A stretch of DNA of 64,000 bases from Aphrocallistes beatrix (GCA_963281255.1 OY725506.1:2709001-2773000), one strand, 5' to 3'; counted from the first letter of the stretch, positions 46,436 to 57,306 are shown. A program made the numbers and translations. The notes: generated from the sequence alone by a model not told the origin.

Positions 46436-49180
46436 ATGGAAAATTCAACGTTAAACTTGCCAAATTTGATCCTCGAATTGAGTATGACTGTTGAAAATAA
46501 CTCAAACAGCATTCACGAACAAATTTCAGATATTTTAACGACATTTTTCGCAAAACCAAAGACCAACTCTAAAATGTTAGTTAAAAAGTCTGCGCTTCTT
46601 CACAGCTTTCTCGATAGTTTCCGCGCTTTGAAAGATTTTGAGATACACCAAGAATTAATAAAAATTCTAATACAAATTACTCAAGTTAAATTTGGTACCA
46701 GAAAAATCATAGAATTTTCGGGAACAGAAGCAGTTCTTGAATCCATTTCTCTATTCACTGATGCCATCCCTGAAAATTTCATCCTACACTTCATCTTACT
46801 CGCGAAATTATCTGAAAAAGATGCGAAATTCAGCACTAAATTCCGTTGTTTCCATTTAATCCCTTTTCTAATAGAAAATTTGAAATATTTCTCTACAAAT
46901 TGGGATCGATTACTTCCGGTTTTAACAGTCTTCCATCGGTGTGCAGTTAGCCCCACTACTTGTATTGTAATGCGGAAAAATTTCGCAATGAAAGCACTCA
47001 TCCATTTATTGGACACTGCGACTTGTCCGTTGCACCCAATTTTCTCAATTTGCCTTGAGTCAATTCGACTTTTGTTGAAAAATAAAGGAATTCTCCTTTC
47101 CAGTTCTTACCAATTCTGTGTGAATGGTTTGATTCGTTTCTATCAAATTTTGTCTCAAGACAGCCAGAATGTGAATGAAATTTTCGCAGTTTTGTCGCTC
47201 TTTAAAGAAATCAGTAACAATCCACGCGGATATTCGGTTATTAGCAGCTCGAAATTATTCGGAATTCTCAGTGAAACACTTGTGAATATTCGCGAAGTAT
47301 ATACTGAATCAGTTGTAAGAAATAAATTTGTTAAATTGAATTTGGAGCTGATCCAATGTTTCGTTCGAAAAAAAGTAATTCTGTATCCCAATCAAATTGT
47401 TTTCACACCATCAGATGAGTTCAGAAATCAACTACCTTTACAAAACCGAAACTTCACACCTATTTCAGAAGAATATCATATTATTGATAAACTGAACCTT
47501 TTCTCAGATATAGCACCTCAAAAATTGCGAAATTTCACGCTCAATATTAGATCTCTAATTGATTTAGAATATTTGCTGCCTTATTCATATGAACAGGAGT
47601 ATATGATGAATGAACTTTTGGAAGAAATCTACTTTTTACCTCAAATTCGCGAGCAGATCAACTCAGAAATCTCACAATTCTGCGAAAAATTATCGAAAAA
47701 TCCAAACTACAATGCCTACACCAATGAAAGCTACTCAATTTCACCGAAATTTCACACCTTTACAAATCCAGACATATACGAATGTTCTCAATGTATCCAC
47801 GAGAAAGAAGAAGATTTAACTATTTCGGTCGCTTTGGATAAACTCCATTTGATAGAAAACCCAGGAAATTCCGAAGAAATTGTAATATTCAGCAATGAGT
47901 TGGCATTTATAGATCCATTATTGAACCTAGACAGGAAACCTGTTCACACTGCGGTTTTTAACACCAACCATCTACATTTCTCGGCTGCTTTCGAGAGTAG
48001 CAACCTTTTAAAAGCCACCATGGTAAACAACGTGACGTATAATTTAACACTTCGCCCTGATACGAATACGAACAGACACATACAGTGGTTCCTTTTCAAT
48101 GTCAAAAATATGCAAACAAAGTTTGTATACACATTTAACATTATAAATTGCGATAAAAACAACTCACAATTCAACAATGGAATGCAACCTCTCTTGTTGT
48201 CAAGAAAATCAAATCGCGGCTGGTTGAGAACTGGGTCGATGATATCATACGGTGAAAGTGATTTCCTGAGCAAAAATTCCGCGAAACTTTACACTTTAAC
48301 GTTCAAGATTGAGTTCCCATTCGAAAACGACGATTGTTATATTGCTTATCATTACCCATACACTTACACTGATCTCTTAGAAGATATCCAAATATGGTCA
48401 AAACCCTTCTACAACAATATCTATTTCCGTGTGGATACACTCTGTCATACATATTCAAGGCTACCCTGTCCCTTATTAACCATAACGGATGGAGATTCTG
48501 CGGTTTTTAACAAGAAATATGTTGTATTGACATCTCGTGTGCATCCTGGAGAAGCAAATGCTAGCTGGATCATGAAAAGTATCATCGATTTTCTTTTAAG
48601 TTCCCAGCATTTAGCCATTGATTTACGCAGTAAATTCGTATTTAAAATCGTTCCAATGTTAAACCCAGACGGCGTGGCCTATGGGAATACAAGATGCAAT
48701 GTTTTAGGCTTCGATTTAAACCGACAATGGTTGGATCCTTCTCCAAATTTACACCCAACTATTTTCTACACCAAAAAGATGATGGAAAAGTTGATTAATT
48801 TCGGGCGAAAACCTGTGCTTTTCTGTGATTTTCATGGACACTCGCGGAAAAAGGATGTATTCATGTATGGCTGTAATTCTGAAAGCAAAATTGAAACCAT
48901 TTTACCGACACTTTTCGCGGAAAATTACACCGGCTTTGACTTGAATAGTTGTTCGTATGGGATCGAAAAGAGTAAATTAAGATGTGGACGAGTTGTGGTT
49001 GGGACAAATTTGGATATTCCGTGTGCATACACACTTGAATCAACATTCTGCGGTTATAGCGAAGGTGTGAAAAGCGATTTCCAAGTCACACTCAACGATT
49101 TTGAAGAAATCGGGTACAACTTTTTGAAAAGTTTACAAGACTTCTTCGGAGTTCTCAGTGATAAAGATACACTGTTGTAG
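46436..49180 (+). CDS. AGTPBP1: Cytosolic carboxypeptidase 1-like tubulin deglutamylase
   Basis: A single uninterrupted frame of 914 residues. The C-terminal half is an M14 metallocarboxypeptidase of the CCP group. Zinc ligands are H703 and E706 in RVHPGEANASW and H800 in CDFHGHSRKKDVFMYGC; the catalytic glutamate is E868 in YTLESTFCG. The CCP N-domain precedes it (FESSNLLKATMV, HIQWFLFNVKNM, FNIINCDKNNSQFNNGMQPL). The N-terminal half is alpha-helical and ARM-like, with a match to CCP1 around RCFHLIPFLIENL. Homology is closest to vertebrate AGTPBP1/CCP1, which is longer (about 1,200 residues). Known role: removal of glutamates from tubulin and other proteins in the cytosol. All catalytic residues are present, so it is likely active. 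It is intronless, unlike most genes here. Confidence 0.92.
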   Translation: MENSTLNLPNLILELSMTVENNSNSIHEQISDILTTFFAKPKTNSKMLVKKSALLHSFLDSFRALKDFEIHQELIKILIQITQVKFGTRKIIEFSGTEAVLESISLFTDAIPENFILHFILLAKLSEKDAKFSTKFRCFHLIPFLIENLKYFSTNWDRLLPVLTVFHRCAVSPTTCIVMRKNFAMKALIHLLDTATCPLHPIFSICLESIRLLLKNKGILLSSSYQFCVNGLIRFYQILSQDSQNVNEIFAVLSLFKEISNNPRGYSVISSSKLFGILSETLVNIREVYTESVVRNKFVKLNLELIQCFVRKKVILYPNQIVFTPSDEFRNQLPLQNRNFTPISEEYHIIDKLNLFSDIAPQKLRNFTLNIRSLIDLEYLLPYSYEQEYMMNELLEEIYFLPQIREQINSEISQFCEKLSKNPNYNAYTNESYSISPKFHTFTNPDIYECSQCIHEKEEDLTISVALDKLHLIENPGNSEEIVIFSNELAFIDPLLNLDRKPVHTAVFNTNHLHFSAAFESSNLLKATMVNNVTYNLTLRPDTNTNRHIQWFLFNVKNMQTKFVYTFNIINCDKNNSQFNNGMQPLLLSRKSNRGWLRTGSMISYGESDFLSKNSAKLYTLTFKIEFPFENDDCYIAYHYPYTYTDLLEDIQIWSKPFYNNIYFRVDTLCHTYSRLPCPLLTITDGDSAVFNKKYVVLTSRVHPGEANASWIMKSIIDFLLSSQHLAIDLRSKFVFKIVPMLNPDGVAYGNTRCNVLGFDLNRQWLDPSPNLHPTIFYTKKMMEKLINFGRKPVLFCDFHGHSRKKDVFMYGCNSESKIETILPTLFAENYTGFDLNSCSYGIEKSKLRCGRVVVGTNLDIPCAYTLESTFCGYSEGVKSDFQVTLNDFEEIGYNFLKSLQDFFGVLSDKDTLL

Positions 49181-49238
49181 AACAGATTAATATATGAACT
49201 TTAGTCTATTCATTGTACTTCATAGTCATTACATTATT

Positions 49239-49244
49239 ATTAAA
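49239..49244 (+). terminator. Polyadenylation signal of the CCP1-like gene
   Basis: ATTAAA 59 nt after the stop codon, in an AT-rich context. Confidence 0.4.
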
Positions 49245-49337
49245 CTGTGGATGATATGGAATTTTAAATTGAATTCGTGAAGACGTCGGTTACTTTTAAA
49301 TAGATGTTTTCAAATTTAAAGTTAATGTAAGCAGCCC

Positions 49338-49752
49338 CTGTATATTTTGATCAGAAAATATGTAGAATTTTGTTCAGAAATGCGGAATTTCAATACTAAT
49401 TAATACTAATTACACATCTCTGATCAAAATTCGACATACAGTCAGGGTCGCTTATTGTGAAACCGCTTAATATGAACATTCGTTTATTATGAACTAACCT
49501 CCTGGTCCCAATTTCATTTTTTAGATAGGAAATGTATTGAATCAAGTTTGCTTAATATGAAGTATCTCTATTATGAAAACATTTTTTGGTCCCCTAGTGG
49601 TTCACAATAAGCGACCCTGACTGTACTTCATATTAAGCGAACTTAATTCAATACAAATCCTATCTAAAAAATGAAATTGAGACCAGGAAGTTAATTCATA
49701 ATAAACGAATGTTCATATTAAGCGACCCTGACTGTATTTCTGATCAAAGTAT
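49338..49752. mobile_element. Family AA element interrupted by a MITE B dimer
   Basis: AA sequence TGTATATTTTGATCAG at 49338 and TTTCTGATCAAAG after 49735. A two-unit MITE B (49439-49734) sits between them at TA. Confidence 0.7.
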
Positions 49753-50044
49753 AGATTACAATGCAATCAGGTGTGTACTGAATTGTAACTTTGGTTCACA
49801 CCTGAATGCATTGCCACATTCAAACATCACCCACCAACTCCAAACGTTACAAAAGTGTCTCTTCATATATAATACTTCAGTGGATTAGTTAAGAAGTTCT
49901 ATCATTGACGGGTTTTTTATAATACAAAAGCAAAAAAGTATGAATAGAAAATTCCGTACTCTATTGATTTCGTACAAAGAACAAAAAAAAAGGCTTATAT
50001 ACATATTTATATATATGAAAGAAAAGATATGATTTTAAAATAAC

Positions 50045-51184
50045 ATGCAGCTTTTAATAGTATTTCTACTCAATTCAGTCTTAATTTTCGCACAAGATTG
50101 CCGGCATAGTATAGTGTGGCAACCGGATTTCTGTGTTTTACGAAACCGAATCCCTAATTCGCAGATTTTGCCACCAAATAACGTTGGATGTACAATCAAA
50201 CTGAACAGCATCATTACACTCATACAAAATGGCTTATTTACACTTGAAACTTTGTACGAAGTTAGAACAGAAGTGGAATTGAAGAATTGTAACATTTCAC
50301 AAGCAACTCGAGTCATGACTCTCTCTCCCTCGGCACAATTCACTCTAATTTCACCTCACTATACTCTCGGTACGAAATATTATCTACTTTCTCCGATAAA
50401 CGGCTTAGGATCTTGCTTACAATTCGCTTTCACACTATTGAGCGCAAATTCTCTCCAAACATGCGATTTACCTGCAATTTGTTCGCAAAGTATTCTAAAT
50501 GATACAACACAAATGGATATAGGATGTGACCTTATTCCGGAAGTTACACAATCTCCACAAACTACCATTACTTCAATGACGACAGCTTCAAATTCAATTT
50601 CTTCGACTCTGGCCACAAATACTAACGATTTGAATACCAAATATAATGCTATGACAACAAATAACATTCTTTTGACTACGAACACATATCTTGTAACTCC
50701 AACGCCTATTATAAACACAAAAACTTCAAATGGAACAACAACATTTCCCTCTACCACTCCAACGAATAGTGCAGTTATAATTCCTGAAGTTCTTTCCACA
50801 CTCCATTTGGTCCTGATTTCTATCGCAGTTTTCTTGCTTCTTCTGACAATGATAATTCTGGTCTGCATATTTGTGATGGTTTTTTACCTAATTCGGTATT
50901 GTTACATGAAAAAACGAAGAAAGGTTTATAAATGCAAAGAAGTTAACAGCCTACAGCCTGTATATATAAACCTCAAACCACCGAAATTACCGAAAAAACG
51001 CGATATTATTCCTTTAAAGAAGGGAAAATATGTTCCTCCCAAAAACCCAGATCCTCATGTGGAGCCTTATAAAGATAAAGTAGAGGCAAACCTAGCTAGT
51101 ACCCTCGAGAATCTAGTAAAAGCGAGGCAGAGAGATGTAATTGATTATAATGAAATTGACAAATGTGAAATAACTAGTCTATAA
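50045..51184 (+). CDS. Ephrin-like type I membrane glycoprotein 1
   Basis: 379 residues, no intron. Signal peptide about 1-17 (MQLLIVFLLNSVLIFAQ). The ectodomain (18-165) has eight cysteines in the order shared by all four paralogues. It matches the ephrin pattern: an early Trp (SIVWQPDFC), a hydrophobic strand after the third Cys, YEVRTEVELKNC, a YYLLSP strand and a SCLQFAF strand. A Ser/Thr-rich stalk (about 166-250) follows, then a transmembrane helix (about 255-284), the stop-transfer KKRRK and an 86-residue tail with PPKLPKK. The tail ends ITSL, a class I PDZ-ligand pattern. It is the most diverged member. Ephrin assignment is inference from pattern; surface location is well supported. 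Confidence 0.75.
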   Translation: MQLLIVFLLNSVLIFAQDCRHSIVWQPDFCVLRNRIPNSQILPPNNVGCTIKLNSIITLIQNGLFTLETLYEVRTEVELKNCNISQATRVMTLSPSAQFTLISPHYTLGTKYYLLSPINGLGSCLQFAFTLLSANSLQTCDLPAICSQSILNDTTQMDIGCDLIPEVTQSPQTTITSMTTASNSISSTLATNTNDLNTKYNAMTTNNILLTTNTYLVTPTPIINTKTSNGTTTFPSTTPTNSAVIIPEVLSTLHLVLISIAVFLLLLTMIILVCIFVMVFYLIRYCYMKKRRKVYKCKEVNSLQPVYINLKPPKLPKKRDIIPLKKGKYVPPKNPDPHVEPYKDKVEANLASTLENLVKARQRDVIDYNEIDKCEITSL

Positions 51185-51298
51185 GAGTATACACATGTGT
51201 TGTTTTCTTTTTTTAATTTATTTACAATACAAGTATATCAAACTATTTACACGAGCCGGTTTTATGCAGAATTTTTTCTGGAGTGGAGGGGTATATTC

Positions 51299-51660
51299 AG
51301 GGTTGCCGTGGGAATGGAATTTCAATTCCCACCCCATTCCCACAGAAACCCACAGGAAATCCCACAGATGCTCACATGTGGGAATTCCCATAGCTTTAAT
51401 TAACCCGGGAAATACTTGGGGTCAAAGGTATAAATAGAAATGACCCAGCTTTCATTTTCAGTTTACTTTCAATTAACTTTCACTTTCACTTCAACATTCC
51501 TGGACGTGCACGGGTTAAAGTAATTCCCATTCCCATCCCATATGGAAATCTGCGAGTTTTCCCATGGGAATTCCCACAGATTCCCATTTATCCCATGACC
51601 CTGTTTCGCTAGCAACCATGGTTCATTTCCAATATACCCAGGGTTGCGGTATATTGGAAA
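51299..51660. repeat. Family E repeat cluster with a GAAAGTGAAAG segment
   Basis: GTTGCCGTGGGAATGG units at both ends. The middle (51410-51505) is the reverse complement of 63833-63930, including TTGGGGTCAAAGGTATAAAT, so it is a separate repeat. Confidence 0.6.
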
Positions 51661-51754
51661 TGAGCGATGGTTGCTAGCGGTACAGGGCATAGACAGGATT
51701 AAAAAGGGGGCGTTCTAACAGCCCCCCTCAGGGGGATAGAAAAGTATTAATATC

Positions 51755-51890
51755 AGGGTTGCCGTGGGAATGGAATTTTAATGCCCAATCCCACCGAATT
51801 TCTAGGGGAATACCCACAGAAACCCATAGAAATCCACAGGAAATACCCATAGGCTTCAAGTAATTCCCATTCCCACGGCAACCCTGCGTA
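51755..51890. mobile_element. hAT-like family E (copy 3)
   Basis: CAGGGTTGCCGTGGGAATGG at left and its exact inverse at right. Confidence 0.75.
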
Positions 51891-51967
51891 TTATACAGCC
51901 AGTCCAAAACGGACTTAGTTGGCAATAACTTTATTCTGATAATGAATGGTAATTGGGAGAAGAAATA

Positions 51968-52392
51968 AGGACTGTTGCATGAAATTCTGAGGCACTTATA
52001 TAAAAGGAACCATGGATGTACAACTTGCGTGAAATTCTGAGACACCCGCTTAGAAGCCTTAGCAAGCTCAAATCTAATATTATGCAACTTGTAGTTCCTA
52101 TTACAGAATGATATTTCACAAAACATTATGATTTGGTTCTATTTTGTCTCAATAATAATAACTCGATAATGTATACAGTGATCCTAGAAATAGAATAGGA
52201 TTTGGAATCAAAATAGAACGAAATCATCATGTTTTGTGAAATATCATTCTGTAATAGGAACTACAAGTTGCATAATATTAGATCAGAGCTTCTAAGCGAA
52301 TGTCTCAGAATTTCACGCAGTGCCTTAAAATTTCATGCAAGGTGTACATCCATGGTTCCTGCTATATAAGTGCCTCAGAATTTCACGCAACG
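51968..52392. mobile_element. Foldback family H (copy 3)
   Basis: GACTGTTGCATGAAATTCTG at left and GAATTTCACGCAAC at right; same internal hairpin as 24138-24553. Confidence 0.75.
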
Positions 52393-52727
52393 AGACAAAT
52401 ACCTAACATTGAAACAAACTAATAAAACACAATTGGAAAGTTGCAACTTTCTTTGAAACTCATTGAACAACTAGTTTCAACATAATTAACTATTATCTGC
52501 GGACAAAAGTGGTTTTCAGATCTGATGACATAAGTTTCTATTCTAAAGAAACTAAAACTAATTCTTGTTCATCAATAAATATTCAAATAAATTCACAAAA
52601 TTTGGCTCATAAGCGAAATAGCACATGTTAGTTTCAGGTTCGGGCGATCACAATGAGATCCAAAATACCGTTTGGGAGTACGAAAGTTTTGAGGTTTGGG
52701 AATAATTAAGACTTATTCTTATAGTCT

Positions 52728-52736
52728 TATATAAAA
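52728..52736 (+). promoter_or_regulatory. Possible TATA box of ephrin-like gene 2
   Basis: TATATAAAA 42 nt before the start codon; implies a very short leader. Sequence and position only. Confidence 0.3.
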
Positions 52737-52769
52737 AGCTTTTTTTGATGTGATTATTGAATTTGAAAA

Positions 52770-53474
52770 ATGTGGATTTTGAAACTTTTCATCGGAGCTT
52801 TTGCGGTTACTTTCGCCTTTTCGCAGACTTGTGAATATAAAATTATCTGGGATCGCGACTTTTGTAACGAGACTGACTCAGATCGGCTTCAAAATTCGAT
52901 TCTGCCTCCAAGCGATGTAAATAACTTCTGTGAGTTCGAAATGGGTAGTGTTCTGAATTTAGAACATTTGAATGGTGATCTGTACGAGAATCTGTTTCAG
53001 GTAGAAAGAGAGGTCGAATTCGCGACATGTGACGCTTCAAATTCGCAGTCTATAGCGGTCGTAATTAACTCTATCTATAATTTCACTCTGGATCCTGGAA
53101 ATTTCGCGATAGGAGATGAAGTATATTTTATCTCAACTTCTTCCGGTACGAATGAGAGTGCAATAAATTCTCGCAAAATTTCACACCCTTGTTTAAAACT
53201 TGCATTTAAAATCGTGGCAAGCACTAATCAATGCGGAACTAACTCTAGGTGTGAAAATAGCGTTTTGAGCCAAAATCAAGCCAATTTTGGTTGTGGTTTC
53301 GGTAAAAAAGTTAATAATACGGTCCTAATCATAATCTATATTACAGTCCCGGTTATTTTGGTGTTACTTATTATTTGCTTCTTAGTCGCTTGTTGTGTGT
53401 TGAGTGACAGGAAAAGAGCCATTTCTGCTCAGAAGTCCGCTGCTAATAAGGTAACGGAGATGACTTCCATTTAA
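52770..53474 (+). CDS. Ephrin-like type I membrane glycoprotein 2 (compact)
   Basis: 234 residues, no intron. Signal peptide about 1-19. The Cys-rich ectodomain shows the ephrin-like order most clearly: KIIWDRDFC, GSVLNLEHL, ENLFQVEREVEFATCD, NFAIGDEVYFISTSSG, PCLKLAFKIV. Unlike its paralogues it has almost no Ser/Thr stalk; the transmembrane helix (IIIYITVPVILVLLIICFLV) follows the domain directly. The cytoplasmic tail is about 25 residues and ends MTSI, a PDZ-ligand pattern. It lies between paralogues 1 and 3 on the same strand, separated by repeats. Ephrin homology remains to be tested by structure. Confidence 0.78.
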   Translation: MWILKLFIGAFAVTFAFSQTCEYKIIWDRDFCNETDSDRLQNSILPPSDVNNFCEFEMGSVLNLEHLNGDLYENLFQVEREVEFATCDASNSQSIAVVINSIYNFTLDPGNFAIGDEVYFISTSSGTNESAINSRKISHPCLKLAFKIVASTNQCGTNSRCENSVLSQNQANFGCGFGKKVNNTVLIIIYITVPVILVLLIICFLVACCVLSDRKRAISAQKSAANKVTEMTSI

Positions 53475-53596
53475 TTCCTGTTTTTGGGGATGTATTTGTG
53501 TTCTATTATCACAATTATTATCTCAGTGTATTTCTTGTATATTACTCTATGTAAGTATATAACCTTTGTTCTGATAATTGTAATATTATTGTAAAA

Positions 53597-53602
53597 ATTA
53601 AA
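53597..53602 (+). terminator. Candidate polyadenylation signal of ephrin-like gene 2
   Basis: ATTAAA 123 nt after the stop codon. Confidence 0.35.
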
Positions 53603-53628
53603 CTTTTACTATAGTTCTGCATAGTTTT

Positions 53629-53866
53629 CAGGGTCGCCGTGGGAATGGGAATCTGTGGGAATTCCCAATGGGAAAACCCACAGATTCCCATATAGGATGG
53701 GAATGGGAATGACTTTAAGGCTATGGGAATTCCCACATGTGGGAATCTGTGGGATTTCTGTGGGAGTTCCTGTGAGATTCCGTGTGCGTTTCTGTTGGAT
53801 TCTGTGGGAATTCCCACAGAAATCCTGTGGGAATAGAATTGAAATTCCATTCCCACGGCAACCCTG
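53629..53866. mobile_element. hAT-like family E (copy 4)
   Basis: CAGGGTCGCCGTGGGAATGG and inverse. Target duplication ATAGTTTT (53621-53628) / ATAGTTTG (53867-53874). Confidence 0.82.
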
Positions 53867-54108
53867 ATAGTTTGGGTTGGGTTGGGTTGGGTTGACAATT
53901 TTAACCCATGTGGAACTTTAGTGGGAACGTACCTCTTAGCATTGGATCAGTTACGCCTATGTATAGAGTTTCTGCGTTTAGTACATGTCTCAATGAATAT
54001 CTATTGTTCTGTCATTTAATAAAATCTAAAGAAGCCTTTCTTCATTGAGCACAATGAGCCTTCTATTGTATTTAAATAGTACATTTGACCATTCAGATAT
54101 TGTGTGTT

Positions 54109-55137
54109 ATGTGCATTAAAAATTTCAGTTTTCTGCTTTTAATTTTTTTGTTCACTGGAGTATATGGAACGTGTACTCGTGACGTAATATGGCAGTCGAA
54201 TTTCTGTCCTTTGAATATGAGTTTAAATGGCGCAATCTTACCTCCTGATAATGCCACCTGTCGCTTTCAAGCGGGTGATACTCTGAGTTTGATCAATTCC
54301 GACGCGAATAGGACAGAGAATATCTATCAGGTAAGGACGAGGGAAGATTGGGAGAATTGCAACGCGACCAATGCATTTAATTCTATGCCTCGCCTCGTGA
54401 ATGACTCCAACACTGTACAGTTGGTTACTGGGAACTTTTTCACATTCAACGTAGGCCAAATTATTTACCTCATTTCCACTTCAAATGGAAGTGAGGATAG
54501 CGCGAACAATGATATAATAGGCACATCGCCTTGCTTGCGTATGTCTTTCCTACTAGTCCCTCCTACCTCTGAATGTACACTACTTCCTGCTTGTAATGAC
54601 AGTGTACTGAGCAAGAATGTATTAAATTTTGGCTGTAATGCTGACTCAATAATCACAACTACAGAAATATCGCCTTCTACAAGTGTTAACCCAAAAGGAT
54701 CAACAACAACAACAACAAAGTCATCTACAATCTCTTCTGTTGTGATGACGGATAACACAACTTTTTTAAGAAATAAGATTGGTTCCAATTGCTTGTCATC
54801 CAAATCGGGAGATTTCTGCTTAGATTTTGTATTGTTCCCTCTCCTCGTATTACTTATTATCGCGGTTGCAATTGCAATGCTAATTCTTTTCCCGTTAATC
54901 TACTGTGTTGTTAAACCCCCCACTTCGAAATTGAAGTCTCAACACATCCAATTGGAAGACATTTCTAAAGTTAGTAGTACAACAATTCCCAACACTGAAG
55001 AAATTACAGTGCAGGATGAATCTAACATTCCAAATGTTTGCTTTCCAATGGATGTGGTTAGTAATAAACCTGTAGACTCGCGAACAGGATTTTCTCCAAT
55101 CAAAGAAAGAGATTCAAAGTTTATAACCTATATTTAG
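54109..55137 (+). CDS. Ephrin-like type I membrane glycoprotein 3
   Basis: 342 residues from the ATG at 54109, which gives a normal signal peptide (MCIKNFSFLLLIFLFTGVYG); the frame is open further upstream but has no earlier ATG. Ectodomain: RDVIWQSNFC, FQAGDTLSLIN, ENIYQVRTREDWENCN, GQIIYLISTSNGSEDSA, SPCLRMSFLLV. It has a Ser/Thr-rich stalk, a membrane-proximal Cys pair (NCLSSKSGDFC), a transmembrane helix and a tail of about 80 residues ending ITYI. The ectodomain DNA (54172-54608) is about 97% identical to that of paralogue 4, while signal peptide, stalk and tail are unrelated. Confidence 0.78.
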   Translation: MCIKNFSFLLLIFLFTGVYGTCTRDVIWQSNFCPLNMSLNGAILPPDNATCRFQAGDTLSLINSDANRTENIYQVRTREDWENCNATNAFNSMPRLVNDSNTVQLVTGNFFTFNVGQIIYLISTSNGSEDSANNDIIGTSPCLRMSFLLVPPTSECTLLPACNDSVLSKNVLNFGCNADSIITTTEISPSTSVNPKGSTTTTTKSSTISSVVMTDNTTFLRNKIGSNCLSSKSGDFCLDFVLFPLLVLLIIAVAIAMLILFPLIYCVVKPPTSKLKSQHIQLEDISKVSSTTIPNTEEITVQDESNIPNVCFPMDVVSNKPVDSRTGFSPIKERDSKFITYI

Positions 55138-55734
55138 ACCTCTATACCTAAAGTTACCGGTTATTTATACAGTTGATAATTGTTTATTACGCGATGAATT
55201 CAATAGCTCACCTTTTCGATCATGTCTCAAAATCGATCGTTGTATTTAACCAAGTAATAAGCCGAGGAATTAGCATACTGACTAAAAATCTCGCGAAAAA
55301 CGTCACCTATTTGCTAACCCATTCAAAAAGTATTTTCAGAAAAATGAGCCAGTCGGTTTAGTCGAAATATTTTTCCAACCAAATCAGACTATTTTTTTCG
55401 ATTCTCCGGGTTATCTTGGGAACTTTGTTCATTTCGCAAAATTAACAATTTGTTAAAATCGATACATCATGTATAGTATTGTATACCTAGAAATATAGTT
55501 ACGTATTTAATGAGACATTTTTAAAAATCTGCCATCACTTCCAAATTTGAATAGAAAAAGCTCTACTTGATGTATTGTAAGTTATCTCATTCGATTCTTT
55601 GTTAGATCATGTCTACCGAAATAATTCATCCATTAAGTGTACAATAGTCCTATTAGAATTGATTTTAAATTCACGTTTATGGCCTCTATTACAGTTTTTC
55701 CCTGTCACTGCTGAAAAAATGTCGTCCAGGACCA

Positions 55735-56082
55735 GGGATTTTCTAGGATTTCCAGTCTGACACGTTTTTGAATGTGATAAAAGAGATATGGCACCCACAC
55801 AGGGGTTTATCTTGTAATTCAAGAGGTGGTGGTAACCCGACACCAAAATCGAATCATATTACAACAGTGGTTCCCAACCTGGGGTCCATGGACCCCATAG
55901 TGGTCCACAGAAATATCAGGGGTCGACAGGATCTGAAATTTTGTATTACAGTTAATAGGAAGGGGTCCGTCCACAGCCAAAAAGGATTGAAAACCGCTGC
56001 ACTACAAGCACCTTGGTTCCTCGGATGATACCAGGCTAGCTCCTATTAATTGCCGGTCGAGCACCTAGATAAACCCCTGAGG
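55735..56082. mobile_element. Family J element (copy 3) carrying hAT-like family F
   Basis: J starts CAGGGATTTTCTAGG and ends CTAGATAAACCCCTG. Family F (55865-55999, tips CAGTGGTTCCCAACC and GAAAACCGCTG) interrupts it; flanks TATTACAA (55857-55864) and CACTACAA (56000-56007) are the degenerate duplication. Confidence 0.8.
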
Positions 56083-56087
56083 CCTCA

Positions 56088-56851
56088 TTCACTGAAGTTC
56101 TAAACTGAAATTCTTAGAATTTTTCTTAGAATTCGCCGTAATTCTTAGAATTTCACTTAATTCTAAGAATTATTCTAAGAAATTTTCAATTTTAAGTCGA
56201 ATTATTTAATTGGTATTCACTAAAGTTCTAAATTCAAATTCTTAGAATTTATACGAATTCTAAGAGAAATTTTAAGTGAGGTATGGAGTTGACTTAAATT
56301 CATTCTAAATCGTTAAAGTTCGTATTTTTATAGATATACATTGTTTACAATGTTAATCTCTCGCTAATTGATGATGAATAGAATGGCTGTCTCTTAAGGT
56401 ATAGTTTACATTGTTGGACATCGTTAGTTTCAGAAAAAACATTGGCTTAATTTATGAAATGGTTCGGTGCACGCCCTAACATCTTCGCTCTTCAGCTCCC
56501 ACCAATGTTGTAATTTTCTGAAGGATTTTATAATATTAACATCAACTTTGATTAATGTTTCAAGAAAATTTCTAAGTTACTTTCTTAGAATTATTTTAGA
56601 ATGACACCAATTCTAAGTATATTTCTTAAAATCCGTAAAGAATTTCAAGGTTAAGAATTCTAAGAAAAAAATGCGATTCTAAGATTTGATCAAATTCTTA
56701 GAATAATTCTTAGAATCCGTAAAGAATTTGATGCCACATAATTCTTTATGAATTCTAATAAGAATTTCATAGCAATTCTAAGAAAAATTGAAATTGGGAC
56801 CAGGAAGTTAGTCCATAATAAACGAATGTACATATTAAGCGACCCTGACTG
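56088..56851. repeat. ATTCTTAGAATT-rich foldback region with a MITE B fragment
   Basis: GCCTCATTCACTGAAGTTC is followed by many copies of TTCTTAGAATT or TTCTAAGAA in both orientations. A MITE B right end lies at 56787-56851. 56852-57306 holds a family M fragment and otherwise nothing recognisable. Confidence 0.6.
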
Positions 56852-57306
56852 TATTCTAAATTTTCACACTCCTAATTACTTTCAGACTTAAAATCATACG
56901 CCTAAAGGAGCGTCTATCGCTCCTATATAATTCCCTGGTTGGTGGCTGGCTATAGATAGCACTGTACATAGAACGAAGCGTCTTTGACACTATTATTGAT
57001 TGCCTTAGCATAATTTATTTTATCCGCATTGTGCTAGAGCAAATCAATTGTGTGTAATACAAGTATATATGTGCTTAGTTGTACACAAATATAATGACGA
57101 CAATGGATGTTGTTGACTCGACACTTTATTGTTATTCTACTAATCCAATAATATAATATAACCAAAGTTTACAGGTTATAGAGAATTCATAGTAAGGTAG
57201 TGCATTTTGATAATCTTACATAAAGCTATATTCTCAAATTTCACTGTTATGTACATATATAATGGTTTATATAGCCAGAAATTCTTTTATAATACTATTG
57301 TCTTGA

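Noticed and set aside
54085-54109. Upstream start for ephrin-like gene 3
   Set aside because: The codon is TTG and the extra residues would spoil the signal peptide; the first ATG at 54109 fits the family.
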